Assembly (NCBI RefSeq): GCF_014199525.1
Contig: NZ_JACHNU010000007.1
Coordinates: 1-64,000 of the forward strand
DNA from: Conexibacter arvalis
GTDB lineage: Bacteria; Actinomycetota; Thermoleophilia; Solirubrobacterales; Solirubrobacteraceae
DNA: 64,000 nucleotides
Direction: 5' to 3'
Shown here: one piece after another, positions 8,881 through 16,889 of the stretch
Layout of the letters: every line of letters starts with the position of its first letter
Numbering within the stretch: the first letter of the stretch is position 1
Made by a program: the position numbers and the translations under genes
Notes under the pieces: model-generated
The model's database searches: none
What the model was told of the DNA's origin: nothing
Seen by the model: the letters and a program-made list of their open reading frames with translations, nothing else

Positions 8881-8889
8881 TCGCGTTTC

Positions 8890-9231
8890 TCAGTGGTCGG
8901 CGACGGTGCCGTCGGGATCGGAGAGCGGGAGGCCGCCCTCGACCCAGGCGACGATTCCGCCGCTCATGTTGCGCGCGTCCCAGCCGGAGGCGCGGAAGGC
9001 GTCGGTCGCCATCTGCGAGCGGCCGCCAAGGCGGCAGTAGAAGACGATCGGCCGGTCGCGGTCGAGCTGCTCGGCCGCTCCCATCAGCTCCTGCAGCGGG
9101 ACGTGCTTGGCGCCGGCGATCGCGCCGGCCTCGTGCTCGTGCGGCTCGCGGACGTCGATCAGCTGGATCTCGCCCTCGTCGGCGAGCAGCGCGTGGACCT
9201 CGGCGGGCGTGTGTTCCGTGGGCGTTGACAC
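8890..9231 (-). CDS. Single-domain rhodanese-like protein (113 aa)
   Basis: Predicted cytoplasmic sulfurtransferase. It shows the rhodanese fold landmarks: L-I-D-V-R-E-P-x-E near residue 25, G-A-x-x-V-P at about 40, and the active-site loop F-Y-C-R-L-G-G-R-S with the catalytic Cys at residue 66. The G-x-R-S ending fits small stand-alone rhodaneses that carry persulfide sulfur. I chose GTG 9231 because a TATCCT box lies 7 bases upstream, which fits a leaderless transcript. An in-frame ATG at 9285 would add 18 residues but leaves almost no room for the divergent promoter. Physiological sulfur acceptor unknown. Confidence 0.85.
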   Translation of the reverse strand: MSTPTEHTPAEVHALLADEGEIQLIDVREPHEHEAGAIAGAKHVPLQELMGAAEQLDRDRPIVFYCRLGGRSQMATDAFRASGWDARNMSGGIVAWVEGGLPLSDPDGTVADH

Positions 9232-9238
9232 GGTCGCA

Positions 9239-9302
9239 AGGATAGCCGCGGATCGCTGGCCTGCCCGCGCGAAGGCCCATGCCACGGCAGTAGGCTCGGG
9301 AC
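9239..9302. promoter_or_regulatory. Divergent leaderless promoters
   Basis: Minus strand: TATCCT (9244-9239), 7 bases before GTG 9231. Plus strand: TAGGCT (9291-9296), 6 bases before ATG 9303. Both transcripts would start at or beside the start codon. No Shine-Dalgarno is visible for either gene. Confidence 0.5.
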
Positions 9303-10616
9303 ATGTGGCGCAACTGGGCAGGAGACGAGAGCTGCCGGCCGACCGCGATCGAGCGGCCCGGCAGCGTGGCGGAGGTCGTCGTGGCGCTCGAACGGGCCGC
9401 GACCGCGGGGGAGCGGCTGCGGGTGGCCGGCTCGGGCCACTCCTTCAGCGACGTCGCGTGCAGCGACGGGCGGCTGATGACGCTCGAGCGGATGGGACGG
9501 GTGCTCGACGTCGACCGCGCCGGCGGGCGGGTCCGCGTCGAGGGCGGCATCACCCTCAACGCGCTCAACGCCGCGCTCGCCGAGCACGGCCTCGCGATGG
9601 AGAACCTCGGCGACGTCGACGCGCAGACGGTCGCCGGCGCGATCGCGACCGCCACCCACGGGACCGGCGCGCGGCTGCGCAACATCTCCGCGCAGGTCGA
9701 GTCGCTCGAGCTCGTCCTCGCCGACGGCAGCCAGCTGACGGTCGCCGCCTCCGACGCCGACGCCGATCCGTACCTCGCCGCGCGCGTCGCCGTCGGCTCG
9801 CTCGGCGTCGTCACCGCGGTCACGCTCCGCTGCGTCCCCGCCTTCACGCTCCACGGCGTCGACGCGCAGGCGCCGCTGGAGGAGACGCTCGACCGGCTCG
9901 AAGAGCACGGCGCCGCCAACGACCACTTCGAGTTCTACGTCTTCCCGCACACGCGCACGGCCCTCACGCGCACCAACAACCGCGTCGACGGCCCGGCGAG
10001 ACCGCGCTCGCGCAGCCGCGAATGGGTCGAGGACGTGCTCGTCACCAACCATCTCCTGCACGCCTTCTGCCTCGCCGGCCGCGCCGCGCCGCCGCTGATC
10101 CCGCGCATCAACCGCGTCGTCACGCGCCTCGCAGGCACCCACGAGGTGACCGACCGCAGCGACCGGATCTTCGCGACCAGACGGCTCGTGCGCTTCACCG
10201 AGATGGAATACGCCGTGCCGCGCGAGCACACCGCGACCGCCGTCCGCCGCGTGCTCGACCTGATCGACGAGCGCGGCTTCCGCATCCCCTTCCCGATCGA
10301 GGTCCGTCTCGTCGCCCAGGACGACGCCTTCCTCAGCCCCGTGCAGGGCCGACCGAGCGGCTACATAGCGGTCCACACCTTCAAGGGGATGGAATGGAGA
10401 CCGTACTTCCGCGCCGTCGAGCAGATCATGGACGAGCTCGACGGCCGGCCGCACTGGGGCAAGCGGCACTTCCAGACCGCCGCGACGCTGCGCCCGCGCT
10501 ACCCAGACTGGGACCGCTTCCAGGCAGTCCGCGCGCGCCTCGATCCCGACGGCCGCTTCGTGAATATGCATACCGACCGGGTGCTCGGACCGATCGCGGC
10601 GCCCGTGTCGGCGTGA
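9303..10616 (+). CDS. FAD-linked aldonolactone/alditol oxidase family protein (437 aa)
   Basis: VAO-family flavoenzyme. The N-terminal FAD domain carries V-A-G-S-G-H-S-F, whose His is the usual site of covalent FAD attachment, followed by the FAD-binding segment G-D-V-D-A-Q-T-V-A-G-A-I-A-T-A-T-H-G-T-G. The C-terminal ALO domain ends with H-W-G-K-R-H-F, the motif shared by L-gulono-, L-galactono- and D-arabinono-1,4-lactone oxidases and by Streptomyces alditol oxidase. It oxidises a sugar lactone or polyol; which one cannot be decided here. The 437-residue length is normal. The start is supported by the leaderless promoter. A fold-III PLP protein lies convergently downstream; pairs of these two families are common in actinobacteria. 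Confidence 0.85.
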   Translation: MWRNWAGDESCRPTAIERPGSVAEVVVALERAATAGERLRVAGSGHSFSDVACSDGRLMTLERMGRVLDVDRAGGRVRVEGGITLNALNAALAEHGLAMENLGDVDAQTVAGAIATATHGTGARLRNISAQVESLELVLADGSQLTVAASDADADPYLAARVAVGSLGVVTAVTLRCVPAFTLHGVDAQAPLEETLDRLEEHGAANDHFEFYVFPHTRTALTRTNNRVDGPARPRSRSREWVEDVLVTNHLLHAFCLAGRAAPPLIPRINRVVTRLAGTHEVTDRSDRIFATRRLVRFTEMEYAVPREHTATAVRRVLDLIDERGFRIPFPIEVRLVAQDDAFLSPVQGRPSGYIAVHTFKGMEWRPYFRAVEQIMDELDGRPHWGKRHFQTAATLRPRYPDWDRFQAVRARLDPDGRFVNMHTDRVLGPIAAPVSA

Positions 10617-10659
10617 TCATGTCGCGAACGTCGCCGCGGCGGACGATCTCACCCTGATG

Positions 10660-10684
10660 CCTCACCCTCTGGTCGAGGGTGAGG
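10660..10684 (+). terminator. Hairpin terminator
   Basis: Perfect 10-bp stem CCTCACCCTC / GAGGGTGAGG with a 5-base loop, 44 bases after the oxidase stop. It also faces the convergent gene ending at 10765. Confidence 0.7.
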
Positions 10685-10693
10685 TTACGCGCT

Positions 10694-10717
10694 TGACACC
10701 ATGTCGACGTGGTGTCA
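10694..10717. repeat. 24-bp near-perfect palindrome
   Basis: TGACACCA-T-GTCGAC-G-TGGTGTCA is symmetrical over 24 bases except for one pair of symmetric positions. It lies between convergent genes, just after a normal terminator. It could be a second terminator hairpin or a protein-binding site. Confidence 0.5.
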
Positions 10718-10764
10718 GGGGGACATAAAGCGCCGCGGGGGGCATAAGCGCCGCGCGCGGCGGC

Positions 10765-12048
10765 TCACAGGAAGCACTGGCCCTCGCCGCGATAGGTCGG
10801 GACCGATTCGACGACGCGGTCGCCTTCGATCAGGTGAAGCGTCTCGAACCGCTCGCACAGCTCACCTGCCTTCGCGTGGCGGAACCAGACGCGGTCGCCG
10901 ATCCGCAGGCCGTCGGCGGCGCGCCCTATCAGCGGCGTCTGGACCTCGCCGGCGCCCTCGCGGCCGTCGAGCCGCAGTCCGGTCGGCAGCACGGGGCGGG
11001 GGAGGCGACTGCGCTCCGCCGGTCCCGAGGCGACGTAGCCGCCGCCGAGCGCGGTCGCGACGTTGCGGCCGGGGCGGCGCACGACCGGCAGCGCGAACAG
11101 CGCCGCCGGCAGCGGCGTGAAGCGGGAGTAGGCGTCGAACAGGGTCGGGCCGTAGAGGCCCGAGCCGGCGGCCAGCTCGGTCACCGCAGGCTCGGCGGCG
11201 GTCAGCTCGAGGCTGCCGGTCCCGCCGCCGTTCACGAGCTCCAGCGGCGCGACCGCCTCGACCGCCGCGACGATCGCCGCCCGCCGCTCGGCCAGCTCGC
11301 GCGCCGACGCCCGTTGCATCGCCCGCAGCGCCAGGCCCATCGCGGGATTGCCCGGCGGCCGGTCGCCGACGCCGGCGATCTGCGCCTCGTAGGCCATCAG
11401 CCCGACGAGGCGGAAGCGCGGGCGGGCGACGATCGCGCGGGCGAACGCCGCCACCTGGGCCGGCGTATGCAGCGGCGAGCGCCTCACGCCGAGCCGGACG
11501 CGGCCGCCGAGCGGCCACCAGCCGGCGTCGGCCTCGATGCAGAGCCGGATCGGACGCGGCTCCGCCTCCTCGGCACGCCGCCCACGGCGGCGCACGCCGG
11601 GCGCGCCGCCCGCGGTGCTCGTGCCGCCGCGCGTCGGGCCTCCGTCGCCCGCGTCGGCGACCGCCCGCTCGATCAGGTCGAGCTGCGCGACGTCGTCGAC
11701 CATCAGCGCGATTCCGGCGTCGTCCTCGCGCGCAGCGAGCCGGCGCAGCGCCTCCCGGTCGGTCGTGGGGTATGCGACGACGAGATCGCGCAAGCCGTGG
11801 TCGGCGAGCCACAGCGCCTCGGACAGCGTGAAGGCGAGCGTGCCCTGGAAGCCGGGGTCGGAGGCGAGCGTCCGCTCCAGCAGCGCGCGGCAGCGGATCG
11901 ACTTGCTCGCCAGCCGGATCGGACGGCCGCCGGCGCGGCGCAGCAGGTCGCCGGCGTTGGCGTCGTAGGCCGCGAGGTCGACGGCGGCGAACGGCGCGTC
12001 GAGGTGCTCGGTCGCGCGGTTCAGGCGGTCGAGTCGGTCGCCGTCCAC
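10765..12048 (-). CDS. Alanine-racemase-fold (type III PLP) amino acid deaminase/aldolase-like protein (427 aa)
   Basis: The N-terminal part has the fold-III PLP barrel start: A-A-V-D-L-A-A-Y-D-A-N, then I-R-L-A-S-K-S-I-R, whose K is the expected PLP lysine. The G-Y/P-binding end is represented by the N-G-G-G-T-G-S segment near residue 260. The C-terminal beta domain resembles D-threonine aldolase / D-serine dehydratase-like proteins. These enzymes act on D-amino acids or hydroxy-amino acids; the substrate is not known here. An insertion of about 25 G/A/R-rich residues after residue 140 makes it longer than usual (about 390). GTG 12048 is supported by TACGGT 6 bases upstream. It is convergent with the sugar-lactone oxidase. 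Confidence 0.8.
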   Translation of the reverse strand: MDGDRLDRLNRATEHLDAPFAAVDLAAYDANAGDLLRRAGGRPIRLASKSIRCRALLERTLASDPGFQGTLAFTLSEALWLADHGLRDLVVAYPTTDREALRRLAAREDDAGIALMVDDVAQLDLIERAVADAGDGGPTRGGTSTAGGAPGVRRRGRRAEEAEPRPIRLCIEADAGWWPLGGRVRLGVRRSPLHTPAQVAAFARAIVARPRFRLVGLMAYEAQIAGVGDRPPGNPAMGLALRAMQRASARELAERRAAIVAAVEAVAPLELVNGGGTGSLELTAAEPAVTELAAGSGLYGPTLFDAYSRFTPLPAALFALPVVRRPGRNVATALGGGYVASGPAERSRLPRPVLPTGLRLDGREGAGEVQTPLIGRAADGLRIGDRVWFRHAKAGELCERFETLHLIEGDRVVESVPTYRGEGQCFL

Positions 12049-12083
12049 GCGCCAACCGTAGCGGGCACGCGCCGGCTTGGGTT

Positions 12084-12191
12084 CATAAAGCGTTTTTGCT
12101 GGACATAACCTGGCGCCCAGGCCTGCCGGCGCTCCATAAGGCGCCCCTACGCGCGCGATGCGTCCAGATCCAAGGGCTCGGCTCCATAACC
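12084..12191. other. Cluster of CATAA motifs
   Basis: CATAA occurs at 12084, 12104, 12135 and 12185, usually as CATAA(A/G/C)nCG. Two more copies (10724 and 10743) lie at the other end of the PLP gene. Elsewhere these bases are rare in this GC-rich sequence. No gene is present in this stretch. Confidence 0.35.
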
Positions 12192-12193
12192 GT

Positions 12194-12223
12194 TCGACAT
12201 CGCTCCGCGGGCCTTGCTAGCCT
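12194..12223 (+). promoter_or_regulatory. Promoter of the riboswitch-controlled hydrolase gene
   Basis: TCGACA (12194-12199) and TAGCCT (12218-12223) with an 18-base spacer. Predicted start near 12230, right where the riboswitch begins. Confidence 0.55.
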
Positions 12224-12231
12224 GCTCGCCG

Positions 12232-12400
12232 TCGTTCGAGAACCCAGCCGAATCTTCGACGTCGCAACCGTCGGAGAGCGGGGGAACCAAAGAGTCCGGC
12301 AGGACTCCGGGGCGAATCGTCGTAGTCCCCACGACGTAGCGCTGCTCTTTCTGCGCGAGCCCGACAGCTAACCCCGCAGGCGCCCGAAAGAGAAGGGGTT
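12232..12400 (+). promoter_or_regulatory. c-di-AMP riboswitch (ydaO/yuaA type)
   Basis: Hallmarks of the ydaO aptamer occur in the right order: CCGAATC (12248-12254), GCGGGGGAACCA (12279-12289), GGGGCGAATC (12309-12318), and GAGCCCGACAGCTAACC (12357-12373) followed by GCAGGC. In actinobacteria this class often precedes cell-wall hydrolases, as here. A possible expression switch is visible: AACCCC (12370-12375), part of the conserved 3' side, can pair with GGGGTT (12395-12400), which contains the ribosome-binding site of the next gene. Aptamer folding and Shine-Dalgarno access would then be alternatives. Known family biology: c-di-AMP binding usually turns expression off. Confidence 0.9.
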
Positions 12401-12405
12401 GCACC

Positions 12406-13443
12406 TTGTCGTCCAACGCTGGTCGGTCTGCCATACGCCTTTCCGCGGTCGTTTTCGCGGCTGTGGCGACCGTGCTGTTCATCTCCTCGACGGCGTTCGC
12501 CGCCGCGCTCGGGAGACGCACCCTCACGCAGGGCATGAGCGGCCAGGACGTCCGCGTCCTGCAGGACTTCCTCACGAGAGCTGGTTTCTCCACCCCGATC
12601 GCCGGCGAGTTCGGCCCGATCACGGTCAGAAACGTCAAGGCGTTCGAGAAGCGCCACAGACTTCGCGTCGACGGCGTCGTCGACTCCGCGTTCGTCGCGA
12701 AGATCCGCTCGATCGTCGAGCCCAACGGCTCCCGTCGCGGGACGCGCGCCGTCGTCGGCAGAGGCAGCCGCCACCTCGGCGACCGCGTCCTCCGTCGCGG
12801 CATGAAGGGCCAGGACGTCCGCGTCCTGCAGGACTACCTCAACCGCGCGGGCTTCGACACGTCGATCGACGGCGCGTTCGGCCCGGGCACGCTCCGCATG
12901 GTCAAGCGCTTCCAGCAGGCGCAGGAGCTGAAGGCCAACGGCGTCGTCGACGCCAAGACCGTCGCCGCGCTCCGTCGCATCGGGGACGCCGACAGCGCCG
13001 GCGGCGCGAACTTCGACATGACGACCGTCGAGGCGCCGGTCGGCAGAGCGAAGCTCCTCTCCAACGGCCTCGCGGTCGCTCCCGCCGACGCCCCGCAGGC
13101 CGTCAAGGACGTGATCGCGGCCGGCAACGAGATCGCCACCAAGCCGTACGTCTACGGCGGCGGCCACGGCAAGTGGATCGACCGCGGCTACGACTGCTCC
13201 GGCTCGGTCAGCTACGCGCTCTACAGAGCGGGCCTGCTGAAGAACTCGATGCCCTCGGGCGGCTTCATGAACTGGGAGCAGCCGGGCAAGGGCGACTGGA
13301 TCACCATCTACGCCCATGGCGGCCACATGTACATGGTCGTCGCCGGTCTCCGCTTCGACACGAGCGGTGCCAAGCCGTCGCGCTGGCAGACCGCCATGCG
13401 CTCCTCGTCGGGCTTCACCGTCCGTCACCCCGCCGGCTACTAG
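12406..13443 (+). CDS. Secreted NlpC/P60-like peptidoglycan hydrolase with two PG-binding domains (345 aa)
   Basis: TTG 12406 has AGAAGGGG 8 bases upstream, and the signal peptide begins there (cleavage near A-F-A-A, residue 35). Two PG_binding_1 repeats follow (about 36-95 and 123-190); each starts L-x-x-G-M-x-G-Q-D-V-R-V-L-Q and ends V-D-G/N-G-V-V-D. The C-terminal domain (from about 240) has D-C-S-G-S-V-S-Y-A-L with the catalytic Cys at residue 264 and a candidate His in A-H-G-G-H-M-Y. This is the NlpC/P60 cysteine peptidase arrangement, predicted to cut peptide stems of peptidoglycan outside the membrane. The c-di-AMP riboswitch directly upstream ties its expression to osmotic/cell-wall signalling. 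Confidence 0.88.
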   Translation: MSSNAGRSAIRLSAVVFAAVATVLFISSTAFAAALGRRTLTQGMSGQDVRVLQDFLTRAGFSTPIAGEFGPITVRNVKAFEKRHRLRVDGVVDSAFVAKIRSIVEPNGSRRGTRAVVGRGSRHLGDRVLRRGMKGQDVRVLQDYLNRAGFDTSIDGAFGPGTLRMVKRFQQAQELKANGVVDAKTVAALRRIGDADSAGGANFDMTTVEAPVGRAKLLSNGLAVAPADAPQAVKDVIAAGNEIATKPYVYGGGHGKWIDRGYDCSGSVSYALYRAGLLKNSMPSGGFMNWEQPGKGDWITIYAHGGHMYMVVAGLRFDTSGAKPSRWQTAMRSSSGFTVRHPAGY

Positions 13444-13469
13444 CCGCGCGGATCGCGCAAACGCTTCGC

Positions 13470-13509
13470 CCGAAGGGGCCGTGCCGGGAGACCGGCGCGG
13501 CCCCTTCGG
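13470..13509 (+). terminator. Strong hairpin terminator
   Basis: 12-bp stem CCGAAGGGGCCG / CGGCCCCTTCGG (13470-13481, 13498-13509), with an inner GCCGG/CCGGC stem extending it. Confidence 0.8.
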
Positions 13510-13607
13510 CGTTTCGGGGTCGTGTGCCGACAGCTTCCGACCAGGTGGTATGTGCCCATCCTCGCAATTGGCGTTCCCGGCGGCGTCGCGCGAGTACGAT
13601 CGGCCGC

Positions 13608-14762
13608 ATGTCCGCACTTGCCGATGCCTACGCCCTCACCGACGAACAGCGCGACTTCCGCGACACGATCCGCAAGGTGGCCCAGGAGCGCGTCGCTCCC
13701 CGCGCCGCGGAGATCGACGCGAAGGCCGAGTACCCCTGGGACCTGCGTGAGCTGTTCTCGGAGCTGAACCTCTTCGGGCTCCCGTTCGAGCCTGAGCACG
13801 GCGGCACCGGCACGGGCGTGCTGATGCTCAACATCGCCGTCGAGGAGATCGCGAAGGCGTGCGCCTCGACCGCGCTGATGCTGATGGTCCAGGAGCTCGG
13901 CACGCTCCCGATCAAGCTGTTCGGCAGCGAGGAGTTGAAGAACCGCTTCCTGCCGAAGTGCGCGACGGGCGAGTGGACGCCCGCCTTCGCCCTCTCCGAG
14001 CCGGAGGCCGGCTCCGACCCGGGCGGCATGATCACCAAGGCTGTCAGAGATGGCGACGAGTGGGTCATCACCGGCACGAAGAACTGGATCTCGAACCTCG
14101 GCGTCGCCGACTTCTACATCGTCTTCGCCGTCACCGACCCGACCGCCGGCCACTCCAAGGGCATCAGCGCCTTCGTCGTCGAGAGAACGCGCGAGGGCTT
14201 CTCGGTCGGCAACTACGAGCACAAGCTCGGCATCAAGGGCAGCCCGACCGGCCAGCCGATCTTCGACGAGGTCCGCGTCCCGGCCGAGAACCTCATCGGC
14301 GAGGTCAACAAGGGCATGCACGTCGCGCTCGGCACGCTCGACTACTCGCGCCTCGGCGTCGCCGCGCAGGCGCTCGGCATCGCCCAGGGGGCGACCGACT
14401 ACGCGGCCGCCTACGCGCGCGAGCGCAGACAGTTCGGCAAGCCGATCAACGCCTTCCAGGGCATCCAGTTCAAGCTCGCCGACATGGAGACGCAGACGGC
14501 CGCCGGCCGCGAGCTGCTCTACCAGGCGTGCGCGAAGGCCGACCGCGGCGACGCCGACCGCGGCAAGTACTCGGCGATGGCCAAGCTCTACAACGCCGAC
14601 AACGCGATGCGCGTCACCGTCGAGGCGGTGCAGATCCTTGGCGGCTACGGCTACGTCAGCGAGTACCCGGTCGAGCGGATGATGCGCGACGCGAAGATCA
14701 CGCAGATCTACGAGGGCACGAACGAGATCCAGCGCGTCGTGATCGCGCGCACGATGCGCTAG
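13608..14762 (+). CDS. Acyl-CoA dehydrogenase (384 aa)
   Basis: FAD enzyme that forms the trans-2,3 double bond of acyl-CoA in the first step of beta-oxidation, or of a branched-chain acyl-CoA pathway. It shows the family signatures A-F-A-L-S-E-P-E-A-G-S-D (residues about 125-136), W-I-T/V-I-T-G-x-K-N-W-I-S-N, R-x-Q-F-G-K-P-I, and the C-terminal Q-I-L-G-G-Y-G-Y ... I-Y-E-G-T-N-E-I-Q. The first Glu of Y-E-G-T-N-E (E369) is the usual catalytic base of short-chain members. Length is normal. ATG 13608 is chosen from TACGAT 7 bases upstream, with no Shine-Dalgarno. Thiolase and SDR genes lie within 4 kb, but each has its own promoter. Confidence 0.9.
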   Translation: MSALADAYALTDEQRDFRDTIRKVAQERVAPRAAEIDAKAEYPWDLRELFSELNLFGLPFEPEHGGTGTGVLMLNIAVEEIAKACASTALMLMVQELGTLPIKLFGSEELKNRFLPKCATGEWTPAFALSEPEAGSDPGGMITKAVRDGDEWVITGTKNWISNLGVADFYIVFAVTDPTAGHSKGISAFVVERTREGFSVGNYEHKLGIKGSPTGQPIFDEVRVPAENLIGEVNKGMHVALGTLDYSRLGVAAQALGIAQGATDYAAAYARERRQFGKPINAFQGIQFKLADMETQTAAGRELLYQACAKADRGDADRGKYSAMAKLYNADNAMRVTVEAVQILGGYGYVSEYPVERMMRDAKITQIYEGTNEIQRVVIARTMR

Positions 14763-14780
14763 ACCGCATTGCGCGGGCGG

Positions 14781-14807
14781 GTGGAGGCCGCCTGGGGTGG
14801 CCTCCAC
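14781..14807 (+). terminator. Hairpin terminator
   Basis: 9-bp stem GTGGAGGCC / GGCCTCCAC with a 9-base loop, 18 bases after the dehydrogenase stop. Confidence 0.65.
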
Positions 14808-14837
14808 TTGCCGGTGCGACTAACGTAGGGGCAGGCC

Positions 14838-15491
14838 ATGCCCGCTCCGACGCCTCAGCGCATCCTCCTCTCCGCCGCAGCCGCGCTGCTGCTCGGCATA
14901 GCGGTGATCACCGCCTTCAACGGCTTCTCGCCCGACTACCCGATGCGGCTGTTCCAAGGGATCGCCGTCGTCGTCGCCGCGGTGCTGGCGCTCGCGTTCG
15001 TCGCGTCGCTCGTCACCGGCTCGCTCGCCAACTGGCGCACGCCGGAGAGCGACGAGGAGTTCGAGGAGCTGGTCGAGCGCAGCGAGCGGCTCGCGCGCCA
15101 GGGCTCGTGGGGCGAGGGCGAGGAGGACTGGGAGGAGCTCGACGACGACGATGACGACGACCTGATCGATCCCTGGAACGAAGAGGACTTCAAGGCGATC
15201 GTCCGCTCCGCGATCGACGAGCTGCCGCTCGAGTTCCACCGCGCGCTCGAGCACGTCGCGATCGTCGTCTCCGACGGCGGCCGACGGCGCGGCGCCTACG
15301 GCCTCTACCACGGCGACACCGTCGCCCGCGACGGCTTCGCCGATCGCATCATCATCTACCGCGACACGCTCCTGCGCGACTTCGGGCACGACATCGACCT
15401 GCTGCGCGCGCAGGTGGTCCGCACCGTCCGCCACGAGCTCGCCCACCATCTCGGCTGGGACGAGGACGGCGTGCGCGGCCTCGGCCTCTGA
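14838..15491 (+). CDS. Membrane-anchored zincin-like metallopeptidase (217 aa)
   Basis: Residues about 9-30 and 40-62 form two transmembrane helices. A strongly acidic linker follows (E-E-L then a run of seven Asp near residue 103). The C-terminal domain matches the zincin_1/DUF1025 metallopeptidase family: H-E-L-A-H-H-L-G-W-D-E-D at residues 199-210 gives two zinc His, the catalytic Glu and a third acidic ligand. These proteins are usually 110-130 residues and soluble, so the membrane anchor and acidic linker are an addition. TAACGT at 14821-14826 is a likely -10 box and AGGGG at 14827-14831 the ribosome-binding site. Substrate unknown. Confidence 0.75.
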   Translation: MPAPTPQRILLSAAAALLLGIAVITAFNGFSPDYPMRLFQGIAVVVAAVLALAFVASLVTGSLANWRTPESDEEFEELVERSERLARQGSWGEGEEDWEELDDDDDDDLIDPWNEEDFKAIVRSAIDELPLEFHRALEHVAIVVSDGGRRRGAYGLYHGDTVARDGFADRIIIYRDTLLRDFGHDIDLLRAQVVRTVRHELAHHLGWDEDGVRGLGL

Positions 15492-15524
15492 GCCGGCGGC
15501 GCGCGGGCGCGCTACGCGAGCCCG

Positions 15525-15558
15525 AACCGGCGTCGGTTCCGGAAACGCCGGTTACCCT
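15525..15558 (+). promoter_or_regulatory. Hairpin and -10 box upstream of thiolase
   Basis: 9-bp stem AACCGGCGT / ACGCCGGTT (15525-15533, 15545-15553), either the terminator of the peptidase gene or an operator. TACCCT at 15553-15558 is a plausible -10 box for the thiolase, giving a leader of about 80 bases. Confidence 0.4.
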
Positions 15559-15569
15559 GGAGGCAGGCC

Positions 15570-15624
15570 CCCGTGGAGTGCGACCGCCGGGGATGACAAC
15601 GCCCGTGGAGTGAGACCGCCGGGC
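15570..15624 (+). repeat. 22-bp direct repeat in the thiolase leader
   Basis: CCCGTGGAGTG-C-GACCGCCGGG (15570-15591) recurs as CCCGTGGAGTG-A-GACCGCCGGG (15602-15623), one mismatch, 32 bases apart (three helical turns). The spacing suits a dimeric repressor such as a TetR-type fatty-acid regulator. The regulator itself is not in view. Confidence 0.55.
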
Positions 15625-15644
15625 ACCTCACGAAAGGAAGCACC

Positions 15645-16835
15645 ATGGCTGATGCCGTGATCGTCGACGCCGTGCGCACGCCGATCGGCCGCGCCGGCAA
15701 GGGATCGCTGCGCTCCGTGCGCGCCGACGACCTCGCCGCAATCCCGCTGCGAGCGCTGCGGGAGCGCAACCCGCAGCTCGACCCCGCCGACGTCTCCGAC
15801 GTGATGATGGGCGCCGCCAGCGGCGAGGGCGAGCAGAACTACAACATCGGCCGCAACGCGCTGCTGCTGGCCGGCTACCCGATCTCGGTGCCGGGCTGCA
15901 CGCTCAACCGCTTCTGCGCCTCGTCGCTGCAGACGCTGCGGATGGCCTTCCACGCGATCCGCGCGGGGGAGGGAGACGTCTACGTCGCCGCGGGCGTCGA
16001 GGCGGTCTCGCGCGCCGGCGGCTCGCCGATGCCCTTCCACCCCAAGCTCGACGGCTCGCCGGGCTCGCTGATGAACGTCTACATCCCGATGGGTCTGACG
16101 GCCGAGAACGTCGCCGAGCGCAAGGGGGTCTCGCGCGAGGAGCAGGACCGCTGGGCGCTGATCTCGCAGACGCGCGCGGTCGCCGCGCAGGCCGACGGCC
16201 ACTTCGACCGCGAGATCGTGCCGGTCGACGTCCCCGAGCACGTCGAGACGACGCCGGAGGGCGAGGAGGTGACGGTCGCCGAGACGACCGTGAGCAGAGA
16301 CGACGGCCCGCGTCCCGGCACGACGGCCGAGAAGCTGGCGGCGCTGAGACCGGTCTTCAGAGCCGACGGCACCGTCACCGCCGGCAACGCCTGCCCGCTC
16401 AACGACGGCGCCGCCGCGGTGCTGGTGACGAGCGCCGAGAAGGCCGCCGAGCTGGGCCTGAAGCCGCGCGCCCGCATCCTCGCCTCCGCGATCGGCGCGC
16501 TGGAGCCGGAGTACATGGGCCTCGGCCCGATCCCGGCGGTGCGCAACGTGCTGAAGCAGGCCGGCATGACGATCGACGACGTCGACGTCGTCGAGCTGAA
16601 CGAGGCGTTCGCCGCCCAGGTCGTCCCCTGTCAGCGGGAGTGGGGGATCGACGACGAGAAGCTCAACCCGTTCGGCGGCGCGATCGCGCTCGGCCACCCC
16701 TTCGGGATGACCGGCGCGCGCATCATGACGACGCTGCTGAACGACCTCGAGACGCTCGACAAGAGCATCGGGCTGGAGACGATGTGCGTCGCCGGCGGCA
16801 TGGGCCAGGCGATGATCGTCGAGCGGCTGAGTTAG
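15645..16835 (+). CDS. Acetyl-CoA C-acyltransferase (thiolase) (396 aa)
   Basis: Catalyses thiolytic cleavage of 3-ketoacyl-CoA (or the reverse condensation). The nucleophilic Cys is C91 in N-R-F-C-A-S-S-L-Q; G-G-A-I-A-L-G-H-P-F-G gives the active-site His and M-C-V-A-G-G-M-G-Q the second Cys; V-E-L-N-E-A-F-A gives the N-E-A-F motif. All four catalytic blocks are present and the length is typical. ATG 15645 follows AAAGGAAG. Together with the acyl-CoA dehydrogenase and the convergent SDR it makes a small fatty-acid degradation neighbourhood. Preferred chain length cannot be told. Confidence 0.92.
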   Translation: MADAVIVDAVRTPIGRAGKGSLRSVRADDLAAIPLRALRERNPQLDPADVSDVMMGAASGEGEQNYNIGRNALLLAGYPISVPGCTLNRFCASSLQTLRMAFHAIRAGEGDVYVAAGVEAVSRAGGSPMPFHPKLDGSPGSLMNVYIPMGLTAENVAERKGVSREEQDRWALISQTRAVAAQADGHFDREIVPVDVPEHVETTPEGEEVTVAETTVSRDDGPRPGTTAEKLAALRPVFRADGTVTAGNACPLNDGAAAVLVTSAEKAAELGLKPRARILASAIGALEPEYMGLGPIPAVRNVLKQAGMTIDDVDVVELNEAFAAQVVPCQREWGIDDEKLNPFGGAIALGHPFGMTGARIMTTLLNDLETLDKSIGLETMCVAGGMGQAMIVERLS

Positions 16836-16845
16836 CTCGATCGAT

Positions 16846-16880
16846 GGCGCTCTGTACAGGACCATCCTGTGCAGAGCGCC
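16846..16880. terminator. Bidirectional hairpin terminator
   Basis: 15-bp stem GGCGCTCTGTACAGG / CCTGTGCAGAGCGCC with a 5-base loop and a single mismatched (G-T) position. It lies between the convergent thiolase and SDR genes. Confidence 0.8.
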
Positions 16881-16889
16881 GGTGATCGC

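Noticed and set aside
9107-10657. 516-codon plus-strand frame and 470-codon minus-strand frame over the FAD oxidase
   Set aside because: Both are Arg- or Asp/Val-rich shadows of the real oxidase frame, common in GC-rich DNA.
12399-13607. Long upstream extension of the acyl-CoA dehydrogenase frame
   Set aside because: It lies over the NlpC/P60 gene in another frame and reads as Arg/Pro-rich shadow sequence.
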